DNA from: an uncultured Bacteroidales bacterium
Lineage (GTDB): Bacteria; Bacteroidota; Bacteroidia; Bacteroidales; UBA932
Reading direction: 5' to 3'
Assembly (NCBI GenBank): GCA_900545245.1
Contig: UQYV01000032.1
Coordinates: forward strand, 1 to 38,762
Length of the DNA stretch: 38,762 nt
Shown here: piece after piece, positions 17,078 through 24,815 of the stretch
Position numbering within the stretch: position 1 is the first letter of the stretch
Layout: each line of letters begins with the position of its first letter
Notes under the pieces: model-generated
Databases searched by the model: none
What the model was told of the DNA's origin: nothing
Seen by the model: only the letters and a program-made list of their open reading frames with translations
Made by a program: the position numbers and the translations under genes

Positions 17078-17170
17078 ATCCAAAAATTTTCTCAAAAATA
17101 TAAATTGTTTCGGTTATAACCAAAATTTTTCATTAAAACTCAAAAAGTTTCGGATATACCCGAAACTTTT
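17069..17170. repeat. Three 40-bp-phased palindrome-like repeats at the ATPase promoter
   Basis: Three related units start with TTCGG at 17069, 17109 and 17149, exactly 40 bp apart. The core pattern is TTCGGnnATAnCC followed by A/G-rich then T-rich bases. The middle unit (TTTCGGTTATAACCAAAA) and the last unit (TTTCGGATATACCCGAAA) are near palindromes. The first covers the ATPase start codon (17077), the second the -33 box. They look like operators for a repressor, perhaps the ATPase itself. Confidence 0.6.
17093..17125 (-). promoter_or_regulatory. Promoter of the AAA ATPase gene
   Basis: Minus-strand TATTTTTG (17100-17093) is a -7 box and TTTTG (17125-17121) a -33 element, with a 20-nt spacer. 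Transcription would start near 17087, only about 10 nt before the ATG, so the repeat over the start codon would also block initiation. Confidence 0.6.
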
Positions 17171-17287
17171 GGGGACGTCATATTTGTCAAAATATTTTTG
17201 GATAATACGCATGGCGGGGGCTATTGAAGTCCGTAGGATGGTGAAAAAAATACTTTTTGCTCATCATCATCTTATCCTCGGATTAAG

Positions 17288-18256
17288 TTACTCCTGCTGT
17301 GCGCGATTGGCTACAAGCAGGTCGCAGAGGACGCTGATGTCGGGGACTACGAAGTCGGGGGCATGGAACTCGGGGGAGTGTGGTTTGGGGGCTTCTGCGG
17401 AAGCGAGATTGTTTGCGGGGGCGCTTTCTGCTGGAAAGAGGCAGGCGGCCTCGTCGGCAGCGACTTTGCGGGCGGTTTCGAGCGTGGTTTCTCCTGATAG
17501 GACGAGGACACCGACAGCTCCGGCGTTATGGGCCATGGCGGTGTCTGTGTAAATCCTGTCACCGGTCATCACGATTTCGTCCGGAGCGAGGCCGTGGCGC
17601 TGCATTATGCCCGTGAGCATATTCGGGTCCGGCTTTCCGAGCGTGATGTCGGGGCGACGTCCTGTTGCATGCTCAATGCAGGCACATAGGGAGCCGCAGT
17701 CCACGAGCACTGTCGGCTGGTCGGTGGGGCATACGCGGTCCGGGTTGGTCGCGATGTAGGGGAGTCCCTGCGATGCCCACCATGCGGCGCGGCAGAGGCG
17801 GGAATATTCCAATGTCGGGTCAAATGCCACAACGAGAACGTCCGGTCTGTCGTCTGCGGAGTCGGCGCAGGCTTCAAAGCCGGCCTTTTCGAACTGTGAC
17901 ACCATGCTTGGCGTTCCGAGGAGGAATAGCCTTCGTGCAGAAGGATAGTGTGCCCTGATGTAGTCGATTGCGGCGAGTGATGTCGTGTACATATTCTCTT
18001 CGGAGGCTTCTATGCCCATTCCTGCCAGCTTCGCGAGGTAGTCCTTTACCGATTTTGTCGGGTTGTTCGTGAGGAAAGAGTAGCTGATGCCGTTTTCCCG
18101 CAGCCGTTTAAGTGTTTCTTGAGTGTAGGGAAAAAGAGTCGACCCCATATATATGGTTCCGTCCATGTCAAAGGCTACGTGTCTTATCTTACGAAGCTTT
18201 GCCCTGTCCGTTTCGGACAATTCTTTCGGGGTGGTGTTATTCAGGCATTCTGTCAT
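17288..18256 (-). CDS. HAD-IIA family phosphatase (NagD-like)
   Basis: Predicted cytoplasmic sugar-phosphate or nucleotide phosphatase, 322 aa. Motif I is FDMDGT (nucleophile D30, acid D32), motif II is SFLTNNPTKS, motif III includes LGKPDP with the conserved Lys, and motif IV is MTGDRIYTDT. The cap lies between motifs II and III, as in class IIA enzymes such as NagD and p-nitrophenyl phosphatases. Family members are about 250-270 aa; the excess is an N-terminal 22-residue stretch and an Ala/Pro-rich insert near residues 270-300 (AESAPANNLASAEAPKPHSP), which looks disordered. Transcribed alone from its own promoter. Substrate unknown. Confidence 0.85.
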   Translation of the reverse strand: MTECLNNTTPKELSETDRAKLRKIRHVAFDMDGTIYMGSTLFPYTQETLKRLRENGISYSFLTNNPTKSVKDYLAKLAGMGIEASEENMYTTSLAAIDYIRAHYPSARRLFLLGTPSMVSQFEKAGFEACADSADDRPDVLVVAFDPTLEYSRLCRAAWWASQGLPYIATNPDRVCPTDQPTVLVDCGSLCACIEHATGRRPDITLGKPDPNMLTGIMQRHGLAPDEIVMTGDRIYTDTAMAHNAGAVGVLVLSGETTLETARKVAADEAACLFPAESAPANNLASAEAPKPHSPEFHAPDFVVPDISVLCDLLVANRAQQE

Positions 18257-18326
18257 GATGTCGTCAAAAGTTCTTGTCGCGGACAGCTCTTTTTCTCGGG
18301 AGTGCCTCGCTCTGTTTCATTGGGTG

Positions 18327-18334
18327 CAAAGATA
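18327..18334 (-). promoter_or_regulatory. -7 box of the HAD-IIA gene
   Basis: Minus-strand TATCTTTG is a perfect TAnnTTTG, 70 bp upstream of the ATG at 18256. The -33 region is weak. Confidence 0.5.
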
Positions 18335-18365
18335 GCACTTACTCATGATATATGGTTAGAGTTCG

Positions 18366-18408
18366 GTATAAAAAGCGAGTAGCTCCTGATTCACACCGGG
18401 AGCTACTC
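18366..18408 (-). terminator. Intrinsic terminator of the small RNA / upstream HAD gene
   Basis: A 10-bp perfect stem pairs GAGTAGCTCC (18377-18386) with GGAGCTACTC (18399-18408). On the minus strand it is followed by GCTTTTTAT, so it terminates minus-strand transcription. Confidence 0.8.
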
Positions 18409-18450
18409 AATTCTAACCTAAAACTTAACCTATGAAAAAACTATTCGAGT
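18366..18450 (-). ncRNA. Candidate sigma-54-driven small RNA
   Basis: An approximately 84-nt transcript is predicted on the minus strand between a sigma-54-like promoter and an intrinsic terminator, with no gene inside. The 5' half is U-rich and unpaired, with two related motifs GGTTAAG and GGTTAGA. The 3' half is the terminator hairpin. This region is part of the 328-bp gap between the two HAD genes. I believe similar sequence recurs in Bacteroidales genomes, but that is recollection, not something shown here. Confidence 0.4.
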
Positions 18451-18459
18451 AAAAGACTT

Positions 18460-18476
18460 TGCAATGACTGTGCCAA
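18460..18476 (-). promoter_or_regulatory. Sigma-54 (RpoN)-type -24/-12 promoter
   Basis: Minus-strand TTGGCACAGTCATTGCA has GG and GC separated by exactly 10 nt and agrees with the consensus TGGCAC-N5-TTGCA at every key base. Transcription would start near 18449, directly upstream of the 18366-18408 hairpin. Confidence 0.55.
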
Positions 18477-18584
18477 ACTCGATAAAATTGCCATCGATTA
18501 ATGAAAAAATTATGAAAATAATACAAATTTTGTAGGAAAGGCCAGTCTTTTTGTTGTGATAGCAAGAAAATCAATGTTTCATTT

Positions 18585-19277
18585 TCAGAAAAACTTGATA
18601 ATCTCCGGAACATCTCTGATGGATCTTACCTCGAAGACCCTGTCGGATTCCGGCATTTCGGCGAGTTCGTGCGTCCAGACCATCTCGTGAGGAACGTGTA
18701 TCGCGCGGCCTCCGATTTCAATCACCGGAACAATATCCGACTTCACGGAATTGCCGACCATGACCAGTTCTTCCGGAGCTATATTGAACTTTCCGCACAA
18801 TTCAAGGTAGTTTCTCCTGTCCTTGTTCTCCAGGACTTCAATGTGGTGGAAGAATTTGTCGAGTCCGCACTGGCGGTACTTGCCCATCTGCTCCGTGAGG
18901 TCTCCTTTTGTTGCCACAGCCATGTCCCAACCCATTCTGCGGACAGTCTCAAGCGTCTGCTCCACACCTCTTATTATATGAAGCTCGTGAAATGCGAGTT
19001 CGGTGATGATTTTCTTTATCCCATAGTATGTGTCCCGGCTCATCGATCCTCCGCATAGTTCGATTGCGGTGTCCGTCATGCCAAGCATATAGGTCTTGGA
19101 GCCGTAGCCGAAGAGGGGAATGTTCGCCTCCTGCTTTTCCCAGAGAGTCTGCTGTATGGCTTGCGCATCGGCGTCCATGTGCAGGAGCTCGGCAAATTCC
19201 TTCTCGGCATTTCTGAAATATCCCTCGTTTTCCCAAAGAGTGTCGTCAGCGTCGAAAAAGATTATTTTTTTTGTCAT
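18585..19277 (-). CDS. HAD-superfamily hydrolase (YjjG-like)
   Basis: Predicted soluble phosphatase, 230 aa, the usual size for class I HADs with an alpha-helical cap. Motif I is FFDADDTLW (nucleophile D9, acid D11), motif II is VATKGD, the motif III Lys lies in VLENKDRRNY, and motif IV is MVGNSVKSDI. The DADDTLW form of motif I is typical of nucleotidase YjjG-like proteins. It is 17 nt downstream of the cyclophilin lipoprotein gene on the same strand, so the two are probably co-transcribed. Exact substrate unknown. Confidence 0.85.
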   Translation of the reverse strand: MTKKIIFFDADDTLWENEGYFRNAEKEFAELLHMDADAQAIQQTLWEKQEANIPLFGYGSKTYMLGMTDTAIELCGGSMSRDTYYGIKKIITELAFHELHIIRGVEQTLETVRRMGWDMAVATKGDLTEQMGKYRQCGLDKFFHHIEVLENKDRRNYLELCGKFNIAPEELVMVGNSVKSDIVPVIEIGGRAIHVPHEMVWTHELAEMPESDRVFEVRSIRDVPEIIKFF

Positions 19278-19294
19278 GTTCTCTCCTCCGCTTC

Positions 19295-20026
19295 TTACTC
19301 CTTGACTTTCTTTTCTTCAGCGAGGCTGTCAACTGTCGTGGTGCTGTCTGCGCTCTGGACATCAGTACTGTCGGAGACTGTCTTTGTCTGAATTTCGACC
19401 GGCTTTATCGTGATGATTCTGATGTCTTTCACCGGCCTGTCCCGTCTGTCCGTGGGAGCTGACGCTATCCTGTCAATGACATCGAGCCCGTCAATGGTCT
19501 CTCCGAACACTGTGTACTGCCCGTCGAGATGGATGCAGTTCATCTCGTCCTGGACTATGTAGAACTGCGATCCGCTTGAAGACCTGCGAGGATTTGCGGT
19601 GTCGCCGCGTCGTGCTGCTGCGAGGGCGCCTTTCTTATGATAGTATTCATTGACGAATTCGGCCGGAATCGTGTAGTCCGGTCCGCCCTGTCCGTAGAGT
19701 TCGGCCTTGGAACTGTCGCGGGTGTACGGGTCGCCCGTCTGAATCATGAATCCGTTGATGACCCTGTGGAAAAGCAGGCTGTCGTAGTAGTGTTCGCTCA
19801 CGAGCTTGCAGAAATTGTCCCTGTGTCTCGGTGTCTTGCTGTAGAGTTTCACGCGGATTGTCCCCTCCGTCGTGATGATGTCGAATTCCGGTTCGCTGTT
19901 CTGTACCATAGTTATACTGTCTTTTTGTTCGTCCGCAACCTTTTTTCCTCCTTTGCGATTGCCGCATGAGGCAGCACATAAACATATAGTTATGGCTGCC
20001 GCTAAGATGATACACGTTTTTCTCAT
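19295..20026 (-). CDS. Cyclophilin-type peptidyl-prolyl isomerase lipoprotein
   Basis: Catalyses cis-trans isomerisation of proline bonds during folding of envelope proteins. The ATG at 20026 gives 243 aa with a lipoprotein signal (lipobox CAASC, C21); the longer frame to 20095 passes through the promoter. After a charged linker, the cyclophilin domain runs from about residue 48 to 215, with FHRVINGFMIQTGD, the GGPDYTIPAEF segment, SGSQFYIVQDE and TVFGETIDGLDVIDRIA all matching the family. The C-terminal tail is rich in Thr, Asp and Ser. It is followed by the HAD hydrolase gene 17 nt downstream. Confidence 0.9.
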   Translation of the reverse strand: MRKTCIILAAAITICLCAASCGNRKGGKKVADEQKDSITMVQNSEPEFDIITTEGTIRVKLYSKTPRHRDNFCKLVSEHYYDSLLFHRVINGFMIQTGDPYTRDSSKAELYGQGGPDYTIPAEFVNEYYHKKGALAAARRGDTANPRRSSSGSQFYIVQDEMNCIHLDGQYTVFGETIDGLDVIDRIASAPTDRRDRPVKDIRIITIKPVEIQTKTVSDSTDVQSADSTTTVDSLAEEKKVKE

Positions 20027-20076
20027 ATATGGCCTTCTGATTTGTGCGGAGGGACTATCCTCCGGATTTTGACGTG

Positions 20077-20106
20077 CAAAGTTAGAAAAAAGCATTTGCT
20101 CCGCAA
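20077..20106 (-). promoter_or_regulatory. Promoter of the cyclophilin-HAD operon
   Basis: Minus-strand TAACTTTG (20084-20077) with a TTG at 20106-20104 and a 19-nt spacer. The leader would be about 45 nt. Confidence 0.65.
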
Positions 20107-20113
20107 GCGGTGG

Positions 20114-20147
20114 TTTGTTAAAATTATATAAAAATTGACTAATTTTG
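20114..20147 (+). promoter_or_regulatory. Promoter of the flippase gene
   Basis: TAATTTTG (20140-20147) is the -7 box, with TTTG at 20114-20117 and a 22-nt spacer. It overlaps the divergent cyclophilin promoter region. Confidence 0.5.
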
Positions 20148-20187
20148 CGCCGCTGAATATATAATATTATTATAGGTATATATCATA

Positions 20188-21771
20188 ATGGCAAAGAATC
20201 CTCTGAAACAGCTTGCCGGCGAGACTGCCGTCTATGGGCTGAGCACAATCCTCGCCCGCATAATCAACTTCCTCTTTGTCCCGTTTTACACGAGATTGCT
20301 CACCACAGCCAACTATGGCGTGGTGACTGAGTTCATGGCCTATATCGCCGTGCTTCAGGTCGTCCTTACGATGGGACTGGAGACCGGATGCTTCCGTTTC
20401 GCGAACAAGGAGGGGGCGCAGCCGAATCGGGTCTATTCGAGTGCGCTGGCTATGGTGAGCGGCGTGAGTCTCGGGTTTTTCGCACTGATGGTCGTTTTCG
20501 CAGAACCGTTGGCGCATCTTCTGGGCTATGACGGCTACGGGAGCTGCATGGCGTATATGGGTGGAATACTTGCCCTCGACAGCATCACGGCAATACTTTT
20601 TGCCAAACTTCGCCAGGAGCACCGGGCCGTGAAGTTCGCCGTATTCAAGACCCTGAAGATTCTTGTTGAGACTGGCGCGAACATCCTCCTGTTCTTCCCG
20701 TTCGTCTCGCTGTGTTCGCGTAGGGCCGCCGCTCTTGGAGTCGATGTGTCCGCTCTCACGCCTTCCGATGTTTGGCTGCTGCATTTCGTCAGCCCGACTC
20801 CGGATTTCAGTTATGTGATTTTCGCAATTCTTCTCAGCTGCATCGTCTGCGCCCTGCTCTTCATTCCGGACCTCGTCCGGCTGAACTTCGAGTTTGACGG
20901 CAAGCTGCTGCGCCGGATGCTGGTCTATTCGCTTCCGCTTATGGTTGCTGCACTTCCCGGCATAGTCAACGACTTCCTCGACCGCATCCTCTTCCGCTTC
21001 CTCGACACGAATGCGGAGCAGTGGCAGTCCAGTCTCGGTATATTCCAGGCCGCGGTGAAACTCGCCGTCATAATGAACCTCTTCATCCAGATGTTCCGCT
21101 TCGCAGCCGAACCATTCTTCTTCCAGCGGGCCAAGGACAAAGGCAGCAAGGAACTTTACGCGAGGGTGATGGAACTTTTTACGGCCTTCTGCGCTCTTGT
21201 GTTCCTTGGGGTCATATTCTACATTGACATCATCTCCCTTCTCCTCGGACGCGATTTTCGAAGTGGCGTGGGCGTTGTCCCTATAATGCTTTTCTCCTAC
21301 ATGGTTTTGGGCATGCTGTTCAACGTTTCGATGTGGTACAAACTTTCAGGCAAGACTAACATGGCGATCTGGATTACCTCCGCCGGACTGGTTGTCACCT
21401 TGGTCGTAAACCTTGTGTTTATGCCGAAATACTCCTACTGGGCCGCAGCCTTCGGACACCTTGCAAGCTATGTGGTCATGTTCATCCTCAGTGCCGTTCT
21501 CGGTCAGAAGTACTGGCCTGTACCTTACCGCTGGGGACGCATTCTCGGCACTCTTGCCCTGATGTTCCTCTTCTATGGCCTTGCGTCCCTTGCCGACACG
21601 CATCTTTTCCATTTCGCCGGATGGGACACCGACCGCGATCTTCTCTGGTGGAAGCTCGGGGTCCACACCGTTCTTCTTCTCGGCTACCTCCTCTCCGCGT
21701 GGGCGCTGCTTCGCAAGGGCATTGCACCGGGGGCAGGTGACGGCTCAGATGCTGGAGCGGTTCGACAATAG
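20188..21771 (+). CDS. Polysaccharide flippase (MOP/MATE superfamily, Wzx-like)
   Basis: Predicted inner-membrane transporter that moves a lipid-linked glycan from the cytoplasmic to the periplasmic side. The protein (527 aa) has about 12-14 hydrophobic helices along its whole length. The N-terminus is characteristic of the family: LAGETAVYGLSTILARIINFLF-type start with FYTRLLTTANYGVVTEF next, where the Thr/Tyr-Gly block recurs in O-antigen and capsule flippases. No glycosyltransferases flank it, so it is an orphan flippase rather than part of a capsule cluster. It is convergent with the CAP-domain gene, with only 23 nt between the stops and no clear terminator. Confidence 0.88.
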   Translation: MAKNPLKQLAGETAVYGLSTILARIINFLFVPFYTRLLTTANYGVVTEFMAYIAVLQVVLTMGLETGCFRFANKEGAQPNRVYSSALAMVSGVSLGFFALMVVFAEPLAHLLGYDGYGSCMAYMGGILALDSITAILFAKLRQEHRAVKFAVFKTLKILVETGANILLFFPFVSLCSRRAAALGVDVSALTPSDVWLLHFVSPTPDFSYVIFAILLSCIVCALLFIPDLVRLNFEFDGKLLRRMLVYSLPLMVAALPGIVNDFLDRILFRFLDTNAEQWQSSLGIFQAAVKLAVIMNLFIQMFRFAAEPFFFQRAKDKGSKELYARVMELFTAFCALVFLGVIFYIDIISLLLGRDFRSGVGVVPIMLFSYMVLGMLFNVSMWYKLSGKTNMAIWITSAGLVVTLVVNLVFMPKYSYWAAAFGHLASYVVMFILSAVLGQKYWPVPYRWGRILGTLALMFLFYGLASLADTHLFHFAGWDTDRDLLWWKLGVHTVLLLGYLLSAWALLRKGIAPGAGDGSDAGAVRQ

Positions 21772-21794
21772 GAACATTCAAACTACGGCATCGA

Positions 21795-23618
21795 TTATTC
21801 TTTGACTGTGAGGCTTACGCTTGTGACGCTGTTCAGGCGGATGGTGTAGGTGTTGCCCTCTTTAGTCATGTATTTTGTGTCTATTGGCATGTAGGACTCG
21901 ATTCCCTCGCTGTTTTCCAGAATCAGATAGGAGCGCAGCATGGATTCGAGGTCGGGAAATTCGAGGCTGCCTGTGCTGCTTCGTGCGGAGAGTATTGCTC
22001 CGGCTCCGGCGAACATCTGACCCCAGTAGTTGCGTCCGGCGTTTATGAAACCGACGCCGATGTAGGCAAATCGCGGGTCCAGGATATTCTTTCGGTGTCC
22101 GGGGCTGTTCATCCATGCATCCATGACTGCCTCCGGAGTCTGCTGGCAGACAGCGATGTTTTCTCCGAGTTTTCTGTTCTGACGGAACGACTTGTCGAGA
22201 GCGGAAAAGCATAATTGTCCGTCAGGTCTGGTGTGACTATAGAATTTCGTGAGTTCCTCCGCTCTGACGTCCATCGTATTCTGAAGCTCTGCTGTCATGG
22301 AAAGCGGATATTCATGATTTTGGTAGCGCTCAATGTTGACGATGCGAAGTACATCCCATTCTGCCTGATTGACGGAAAGCCTGTCGGAAGGCAGGGTACG
22401 GCTTATTGATGGGATTACATTGCTGCAGCGTAGTTCCCGTTCCTTGCTTCCGAGACTGAGTTTCAGCCACGCCACCATTTTTCCGTCCTTGCCGAACATT
22501 TCCGCGTCTATCTTGCTGAATTTCGTGCAGATAACCTTTGAGCCGTTCTTTACACTCCCTCGTGCCACTGCCAGCACGTCCTCTTCAGTTGTGGCGTTTG
22601 TCATCGCCATCGCATCCACGGCACGGGACACGAGTATGTTGTCCATATCAAGTTTCGCGTCCGTCTTGTCTCCGGCCACGGGAAGTATCTTCATTATACC
22701 CTTGATGTTGTCCTTCGCTTCGCCGTTGCTGAGCAGCAGATCTCCCTTGATTTCGCCCTTTTCCTTGGATGTCGGAGCCTTGTAGGAGACCTGGTCGTTC
22801 CATTTTACTTCGGTTCCCCCGACGGCAGCCGAACTTACGGCCCGCAGCAGGTCTTCCTTGGTGGTCTTTGCGGTGCAGATGAAATTCTTGAGTATGTCCT
22901 GCATCGCGGCCTTGTCCTCGTAAATCTCGCGTCCGCCCGTGACATCCTTCAGGGCAGGAATGCTGGAACGGAAGCAGTAGCCGTCCACCGTGATGCCCTT
23001 CACCGTCACGCCTACACCCATTCGGACAAAACCTGCCTTTGTGTAGCTCGATCTCATCTTGTTGAACTGGCTTGCTCCGTAGGAGGGCCAGACCGAAGAA
23101 CCGGAAGGGAGCTTTGCTCTGAGAAAGTCGAGTATGTCGTTGTTTTCCGTCGCATTTGAGGCGGGAAACTCCGCGGAGAGTTCCTCCAACTGTTTCTTGA
23201 GCCTATACTCCGGAGTATCCGGTTCGCCTCCGACCATTTTCCACGTGAATTCCACGATTATCTCCTTGCCGCTGCCTCTGACTACGCGGGCCGGCTCGCC
23301 GTTGACTGAGGCCCTGATGTTGTTGAGGCCGGCGAATTTCTTTTCAAGACCATCCCTGATTCCAACGTTCACCACAATGGTGTAGTCGTTTCCTTGAGTG
23401 AAGGTAAGCTCATCCGAAAAATATCCTCGCCACACTGTCTTGACCGCTTTTGTGCTGGCGCCGGAAGGCAGCACCGGCTTGTAATCCGGCTTGGCTCCGA
23501 CCTGCGGCGGGGTGACGCTGAGTCTGACGATGCTTACGATATTGCCTGCCAATGCCGGCAGTGGCAGAATCAGAAGGGCGGCAATAGTGCCAAGCAATGC
23601 ACGAAAAAACTTGCTCAT
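21795..23618 (-). CDS. Exported protein with C-terminal CAP (SCP/PR-1) domain
   Basis: A 607-aa exported protein. I choose the ATG at 23618 (MSKFFRALLG), which gives a proper signal peptide (1-25, ending LPALA); the longer frame adds ten hydrophobic residues. Residues 30-420 are unassigned, with Ala/Lys/Asp-rich, strand-forming sequence. Residues about 425-540 are a CAP domain: YSHTRPDG with the first His, GENIAV with Glu, WMNSPGHRKNIL with the second His, then IGVGF and NYWGQMFA. Bacterial CAP proteins are usually 150-300 aa, so the long N-terminal part is unusual. Roles in this family are poorly known (binding, rarely proteolysis). A small all-beta tail follows the CAP domain. Confidence 0.8.
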   Translation of the reverse strand: MSKFFRALLGTIAALLILPLPALAGNIVSIVRLSVTPPQVGAKPDYKPVLPSGASTKAVKTVWRGYFSDELTFTQGNDYTIVVNVGIRDGLEKKFAGLNNIRASVNGEPARVVRGSGKEIIVEFTWKMVGGEPDTPEYRLKKQLEELSAEFPASNATENNDILDFLRAKLPSGSSVWPSYGASQFNKMRSSYTKAGFVRMGVGVTVKGITVDGYCFRSSIPALKDVTGGREIYEDKAAMQDILKNFICTAKTTKEDLLRAVSSAAVGGTEVKWNDQVSYKAPTSKEKGEIKGDLLLSNGEAKDNIKGIMKILPVAGDKTDAKLDMDNILVSRAVDAMAMTNATTEEDVLAVARGSVKNGSKVICTKFSKIDAEMFGKDGKMVAWLKLSLGSKERELRCSNVIPSISRTLPSDRLSVNQAEWDVLRIVNIERYQNHEYPLSMTAELQNTMDVRAEELTKFYSHTRPDGQLCFSALDKSFRQNRKLGENIAVCQQTPEAVMDAWMNSPGHRKNILDPRFAYIGVGFINAGRNYWGQMFAGAGAILSARSSTGSLEFPDLESMLRSYLILENSEGIESYMPIDTKYMTKEGNTYTIRLNSVTSVSLTVKE

Positions 23619-23730
23619 ACTTTTCAAAATAATCAGTAACCGGCGCACCGATGTTTCCGGCGCGTAACAAACATGCGAAATTACGAATAAAATCTGACAA
23701 CATCGTTTGTGTCGCCTTAAATAATCTTGT

Positions 23731-23824
23731 ACCCCAAAGGGTTGATTTTACCGATAATTTTATATATTTGTACCCGAAAGGGTTGATTTGACTCTTCGTT
23801 GGACAAAACTTTACCCGAACGGGA
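23731..23824. repeat. Three 41-bp-phased hipB operators
   Basis: ACCC-N4-GGGT palindromes start at 23731 (ACCCCAAAGGGT), 23772 (ACCCGAAAGGGT) and 23813 (ACCCGAACGGGA), exactly 41 bp apart. The first two share the flank TTGATTT. They cover the -33 region, the predicted transcription start and the bases just before the hipB ATG, as expected for autorepression. Confidence 0.75.
23742..23770 (+). promoter_or_regulatory. hipB promoter
   Basis: TATATTTG (23763-23770) is a perfect -7 box, with TTG at 23742-23744 and an 18-nt spacer. Both elements abut the ACCC-N4-GGGT operators. Confidence 0.6.
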
Positions 23825-23831
23825 TTATTTT

Positions 23832-24032
23832 ATGGAATTAGGAGGATATGTCCGTAACAAACGGAAGACATTCAGGCTCACGCAGGTCGAGCTTGCGGAA
23901 CGTTCAGGCGTCGGCATCCGTTTCATCCGCGAACTCGAAGCCGGCAAGGCAACGGTGCAGCTTGACAAGGTGAATCAAGTGCTAAACCTCTTCGGCGAGG
24001 AACTTCAGCCGGGAAAAATTGTTGAAAAATGA
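23832..24032 (+). CDS. hipB: HipB-like XRE-family antitoxin
   Basis: A 66-aa helix-turn-helix repressor. I choose the ATG at 23832; the in-frame TTG at 23799 would start inside the operator region. The HTH is visible as RLTQVELAERSGVGIRFIRE, followed by ELEAGKATVQLDKVNQVLN, both typical of HipB proteins that bind DNA and the HipA kinase. The stop overlaps the hipA fragment start (ATGA). Because its partner is broken, it may survive only as a repressor of its own promoter or as an antidote to a HipA made elsewhere. Confidence 0.85.
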   Translation: MELGGYVRNKRKTFRLTQVELAERSGVGIRFIRELEAGKATVQLDKVNQVLNLFGEELQPGKIVEK

Positions 24033-24389
24033 AAAAAGCGGGAATATATATCGAAGACAAGTTTTGTGGTGTGCTTACGGAAGATGATGAAGGTTATCAT
24101 TTTCAGTATGATTCCGTGTATATGTCCGCGGAGGGTGCGAAAGCTTTGAGTCCAACAATGCCTTTTCAGACAGAAGAAACGCAAGGCTCTGAAAGGATTC
24201 GACCGAAAGTCATTCATTGATGCAATGTCCGGTTCCGGAATTTCGGAAAAAATCGGGAATAAGTTGATTGACCGTCTGATTGGGTGCAGTGACAAGTGGT
24301 TCGGGATTATAGATATATCTTTTTTGTCGGATTCACTGAAATTCGCCTACCGGAACTTGATTAGAGAGCGTTTGGGGAGAATCAGCTGA
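24029..24389 (+). pseudogene. hipA: hipA remnant: both ends kept, kinase core deleted
   Basis: HipA is a Ser/Thr kinase toxin of about 320-440 aa. Here the N-terminal subdomain is recognisable (AGIYIEDKFCGVLTEDD, FQYDSVYM, LSPTMPF) in frame 24029-24220. From about 24180 the +1 frame encodes a HipA-like C-terminus, starting RKALKGFDRKSFIDAM and including ISFLSDSLKFAYRNLI, to a TGA at 24387-24389. The ATP-binding loop and catalytic Asp region are absent. The gene therefore lost around 200-300 codons by internal deletion and shifted frame at the junction (about 24165-24190). Toxicity is not expected. Confidence 0.75.
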
Positions 24390-24426
24390 GTATGAACGAA
24401 GTCGCCGACAGGGGTTAGGAAGTTTT

Positions 24427-24468
24427 TGCACTAAAAAAGGACAGCGAAGGCTGTCCTTTTTTAGTGCA
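24427..24468. terminator. Strong bidirectional terminator after rnpB
   Basis: A 19-bp perfect stem pairs 24427-24445 with 24450-24468 around a GAAG loop. A6 and T6 runs lie inside the stem, so it can end transcription of rnpB (minus) and of the hipBA region (plus). Confidence 0.9.
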
Positions 24469-24815
24469 GGCAAATCCGTAAGCCGGGTTCTGTTTTAATC
24501 TGTCATTTATCTTCGCAACCTACCCCTCGGCATCGGGCGGGCAACCCTTAATTACCGATATACTTGGTCTTGCAGGTCCCGGACCCGTACCCCGGATGCG
24601 TCTCCGCATACGGTCGTGAGCTCTTACCTCACGTTTTCACCCTTACTGCGGTCGGGCCGTTCCCGTAGGCGTGCCCGTACCTTTGATGCAGCGGTTATTT
24701 TCTGTTACGACGGTCATAAAGTTACCTCCATCAGTGCTTTCCACTGCGGGATGCCCTTTCCTGTCCGGACTTTCCTCACCCTTTAGGGCGCGACAGAAGC
24801 GAAATGCCTGTCTTT
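24465..24815 (-). ncRNA. rnpB: RNase P RNA
   Basis: Catalytic RNA that trims the 5' leader of precursor tRNAs. On the minus strand the 5' conserved block GAGGAAAGTCCGGACA (about 24780-24760) and the 3' block ACAGAACCCGGCTTAC (about 24495-24480) are diagnostic, as are AGAGCTCACGA-type and GGGTAGGTTGCG-type core segments between them. The P1 helix pairs CAGGCA (24810-24805) with TGCCTG (24472-24467). This fixes the ends to within a few nucleotides and gives a length near 350 nt. A strong terminator follows. A perfect -7 box (TATCTTTG, 24886-24879) about 65 nt upstream could be its promoter, implying a processed leader. Confidence 0.93.

Noticed and set aside
17069..17170. Phased repeats as a CRISPR array
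   Set aside because: Three divergent units covering a promoter and a start codon, no cas genes and palindrome-based similarity; operator sites fit better.
18432..18452. Tiny plus-strand ORF encoding MKKLFE
   Set aside because: Six codons with no ribosome binding site and antisense to the candidate small RNA; no support for translation.
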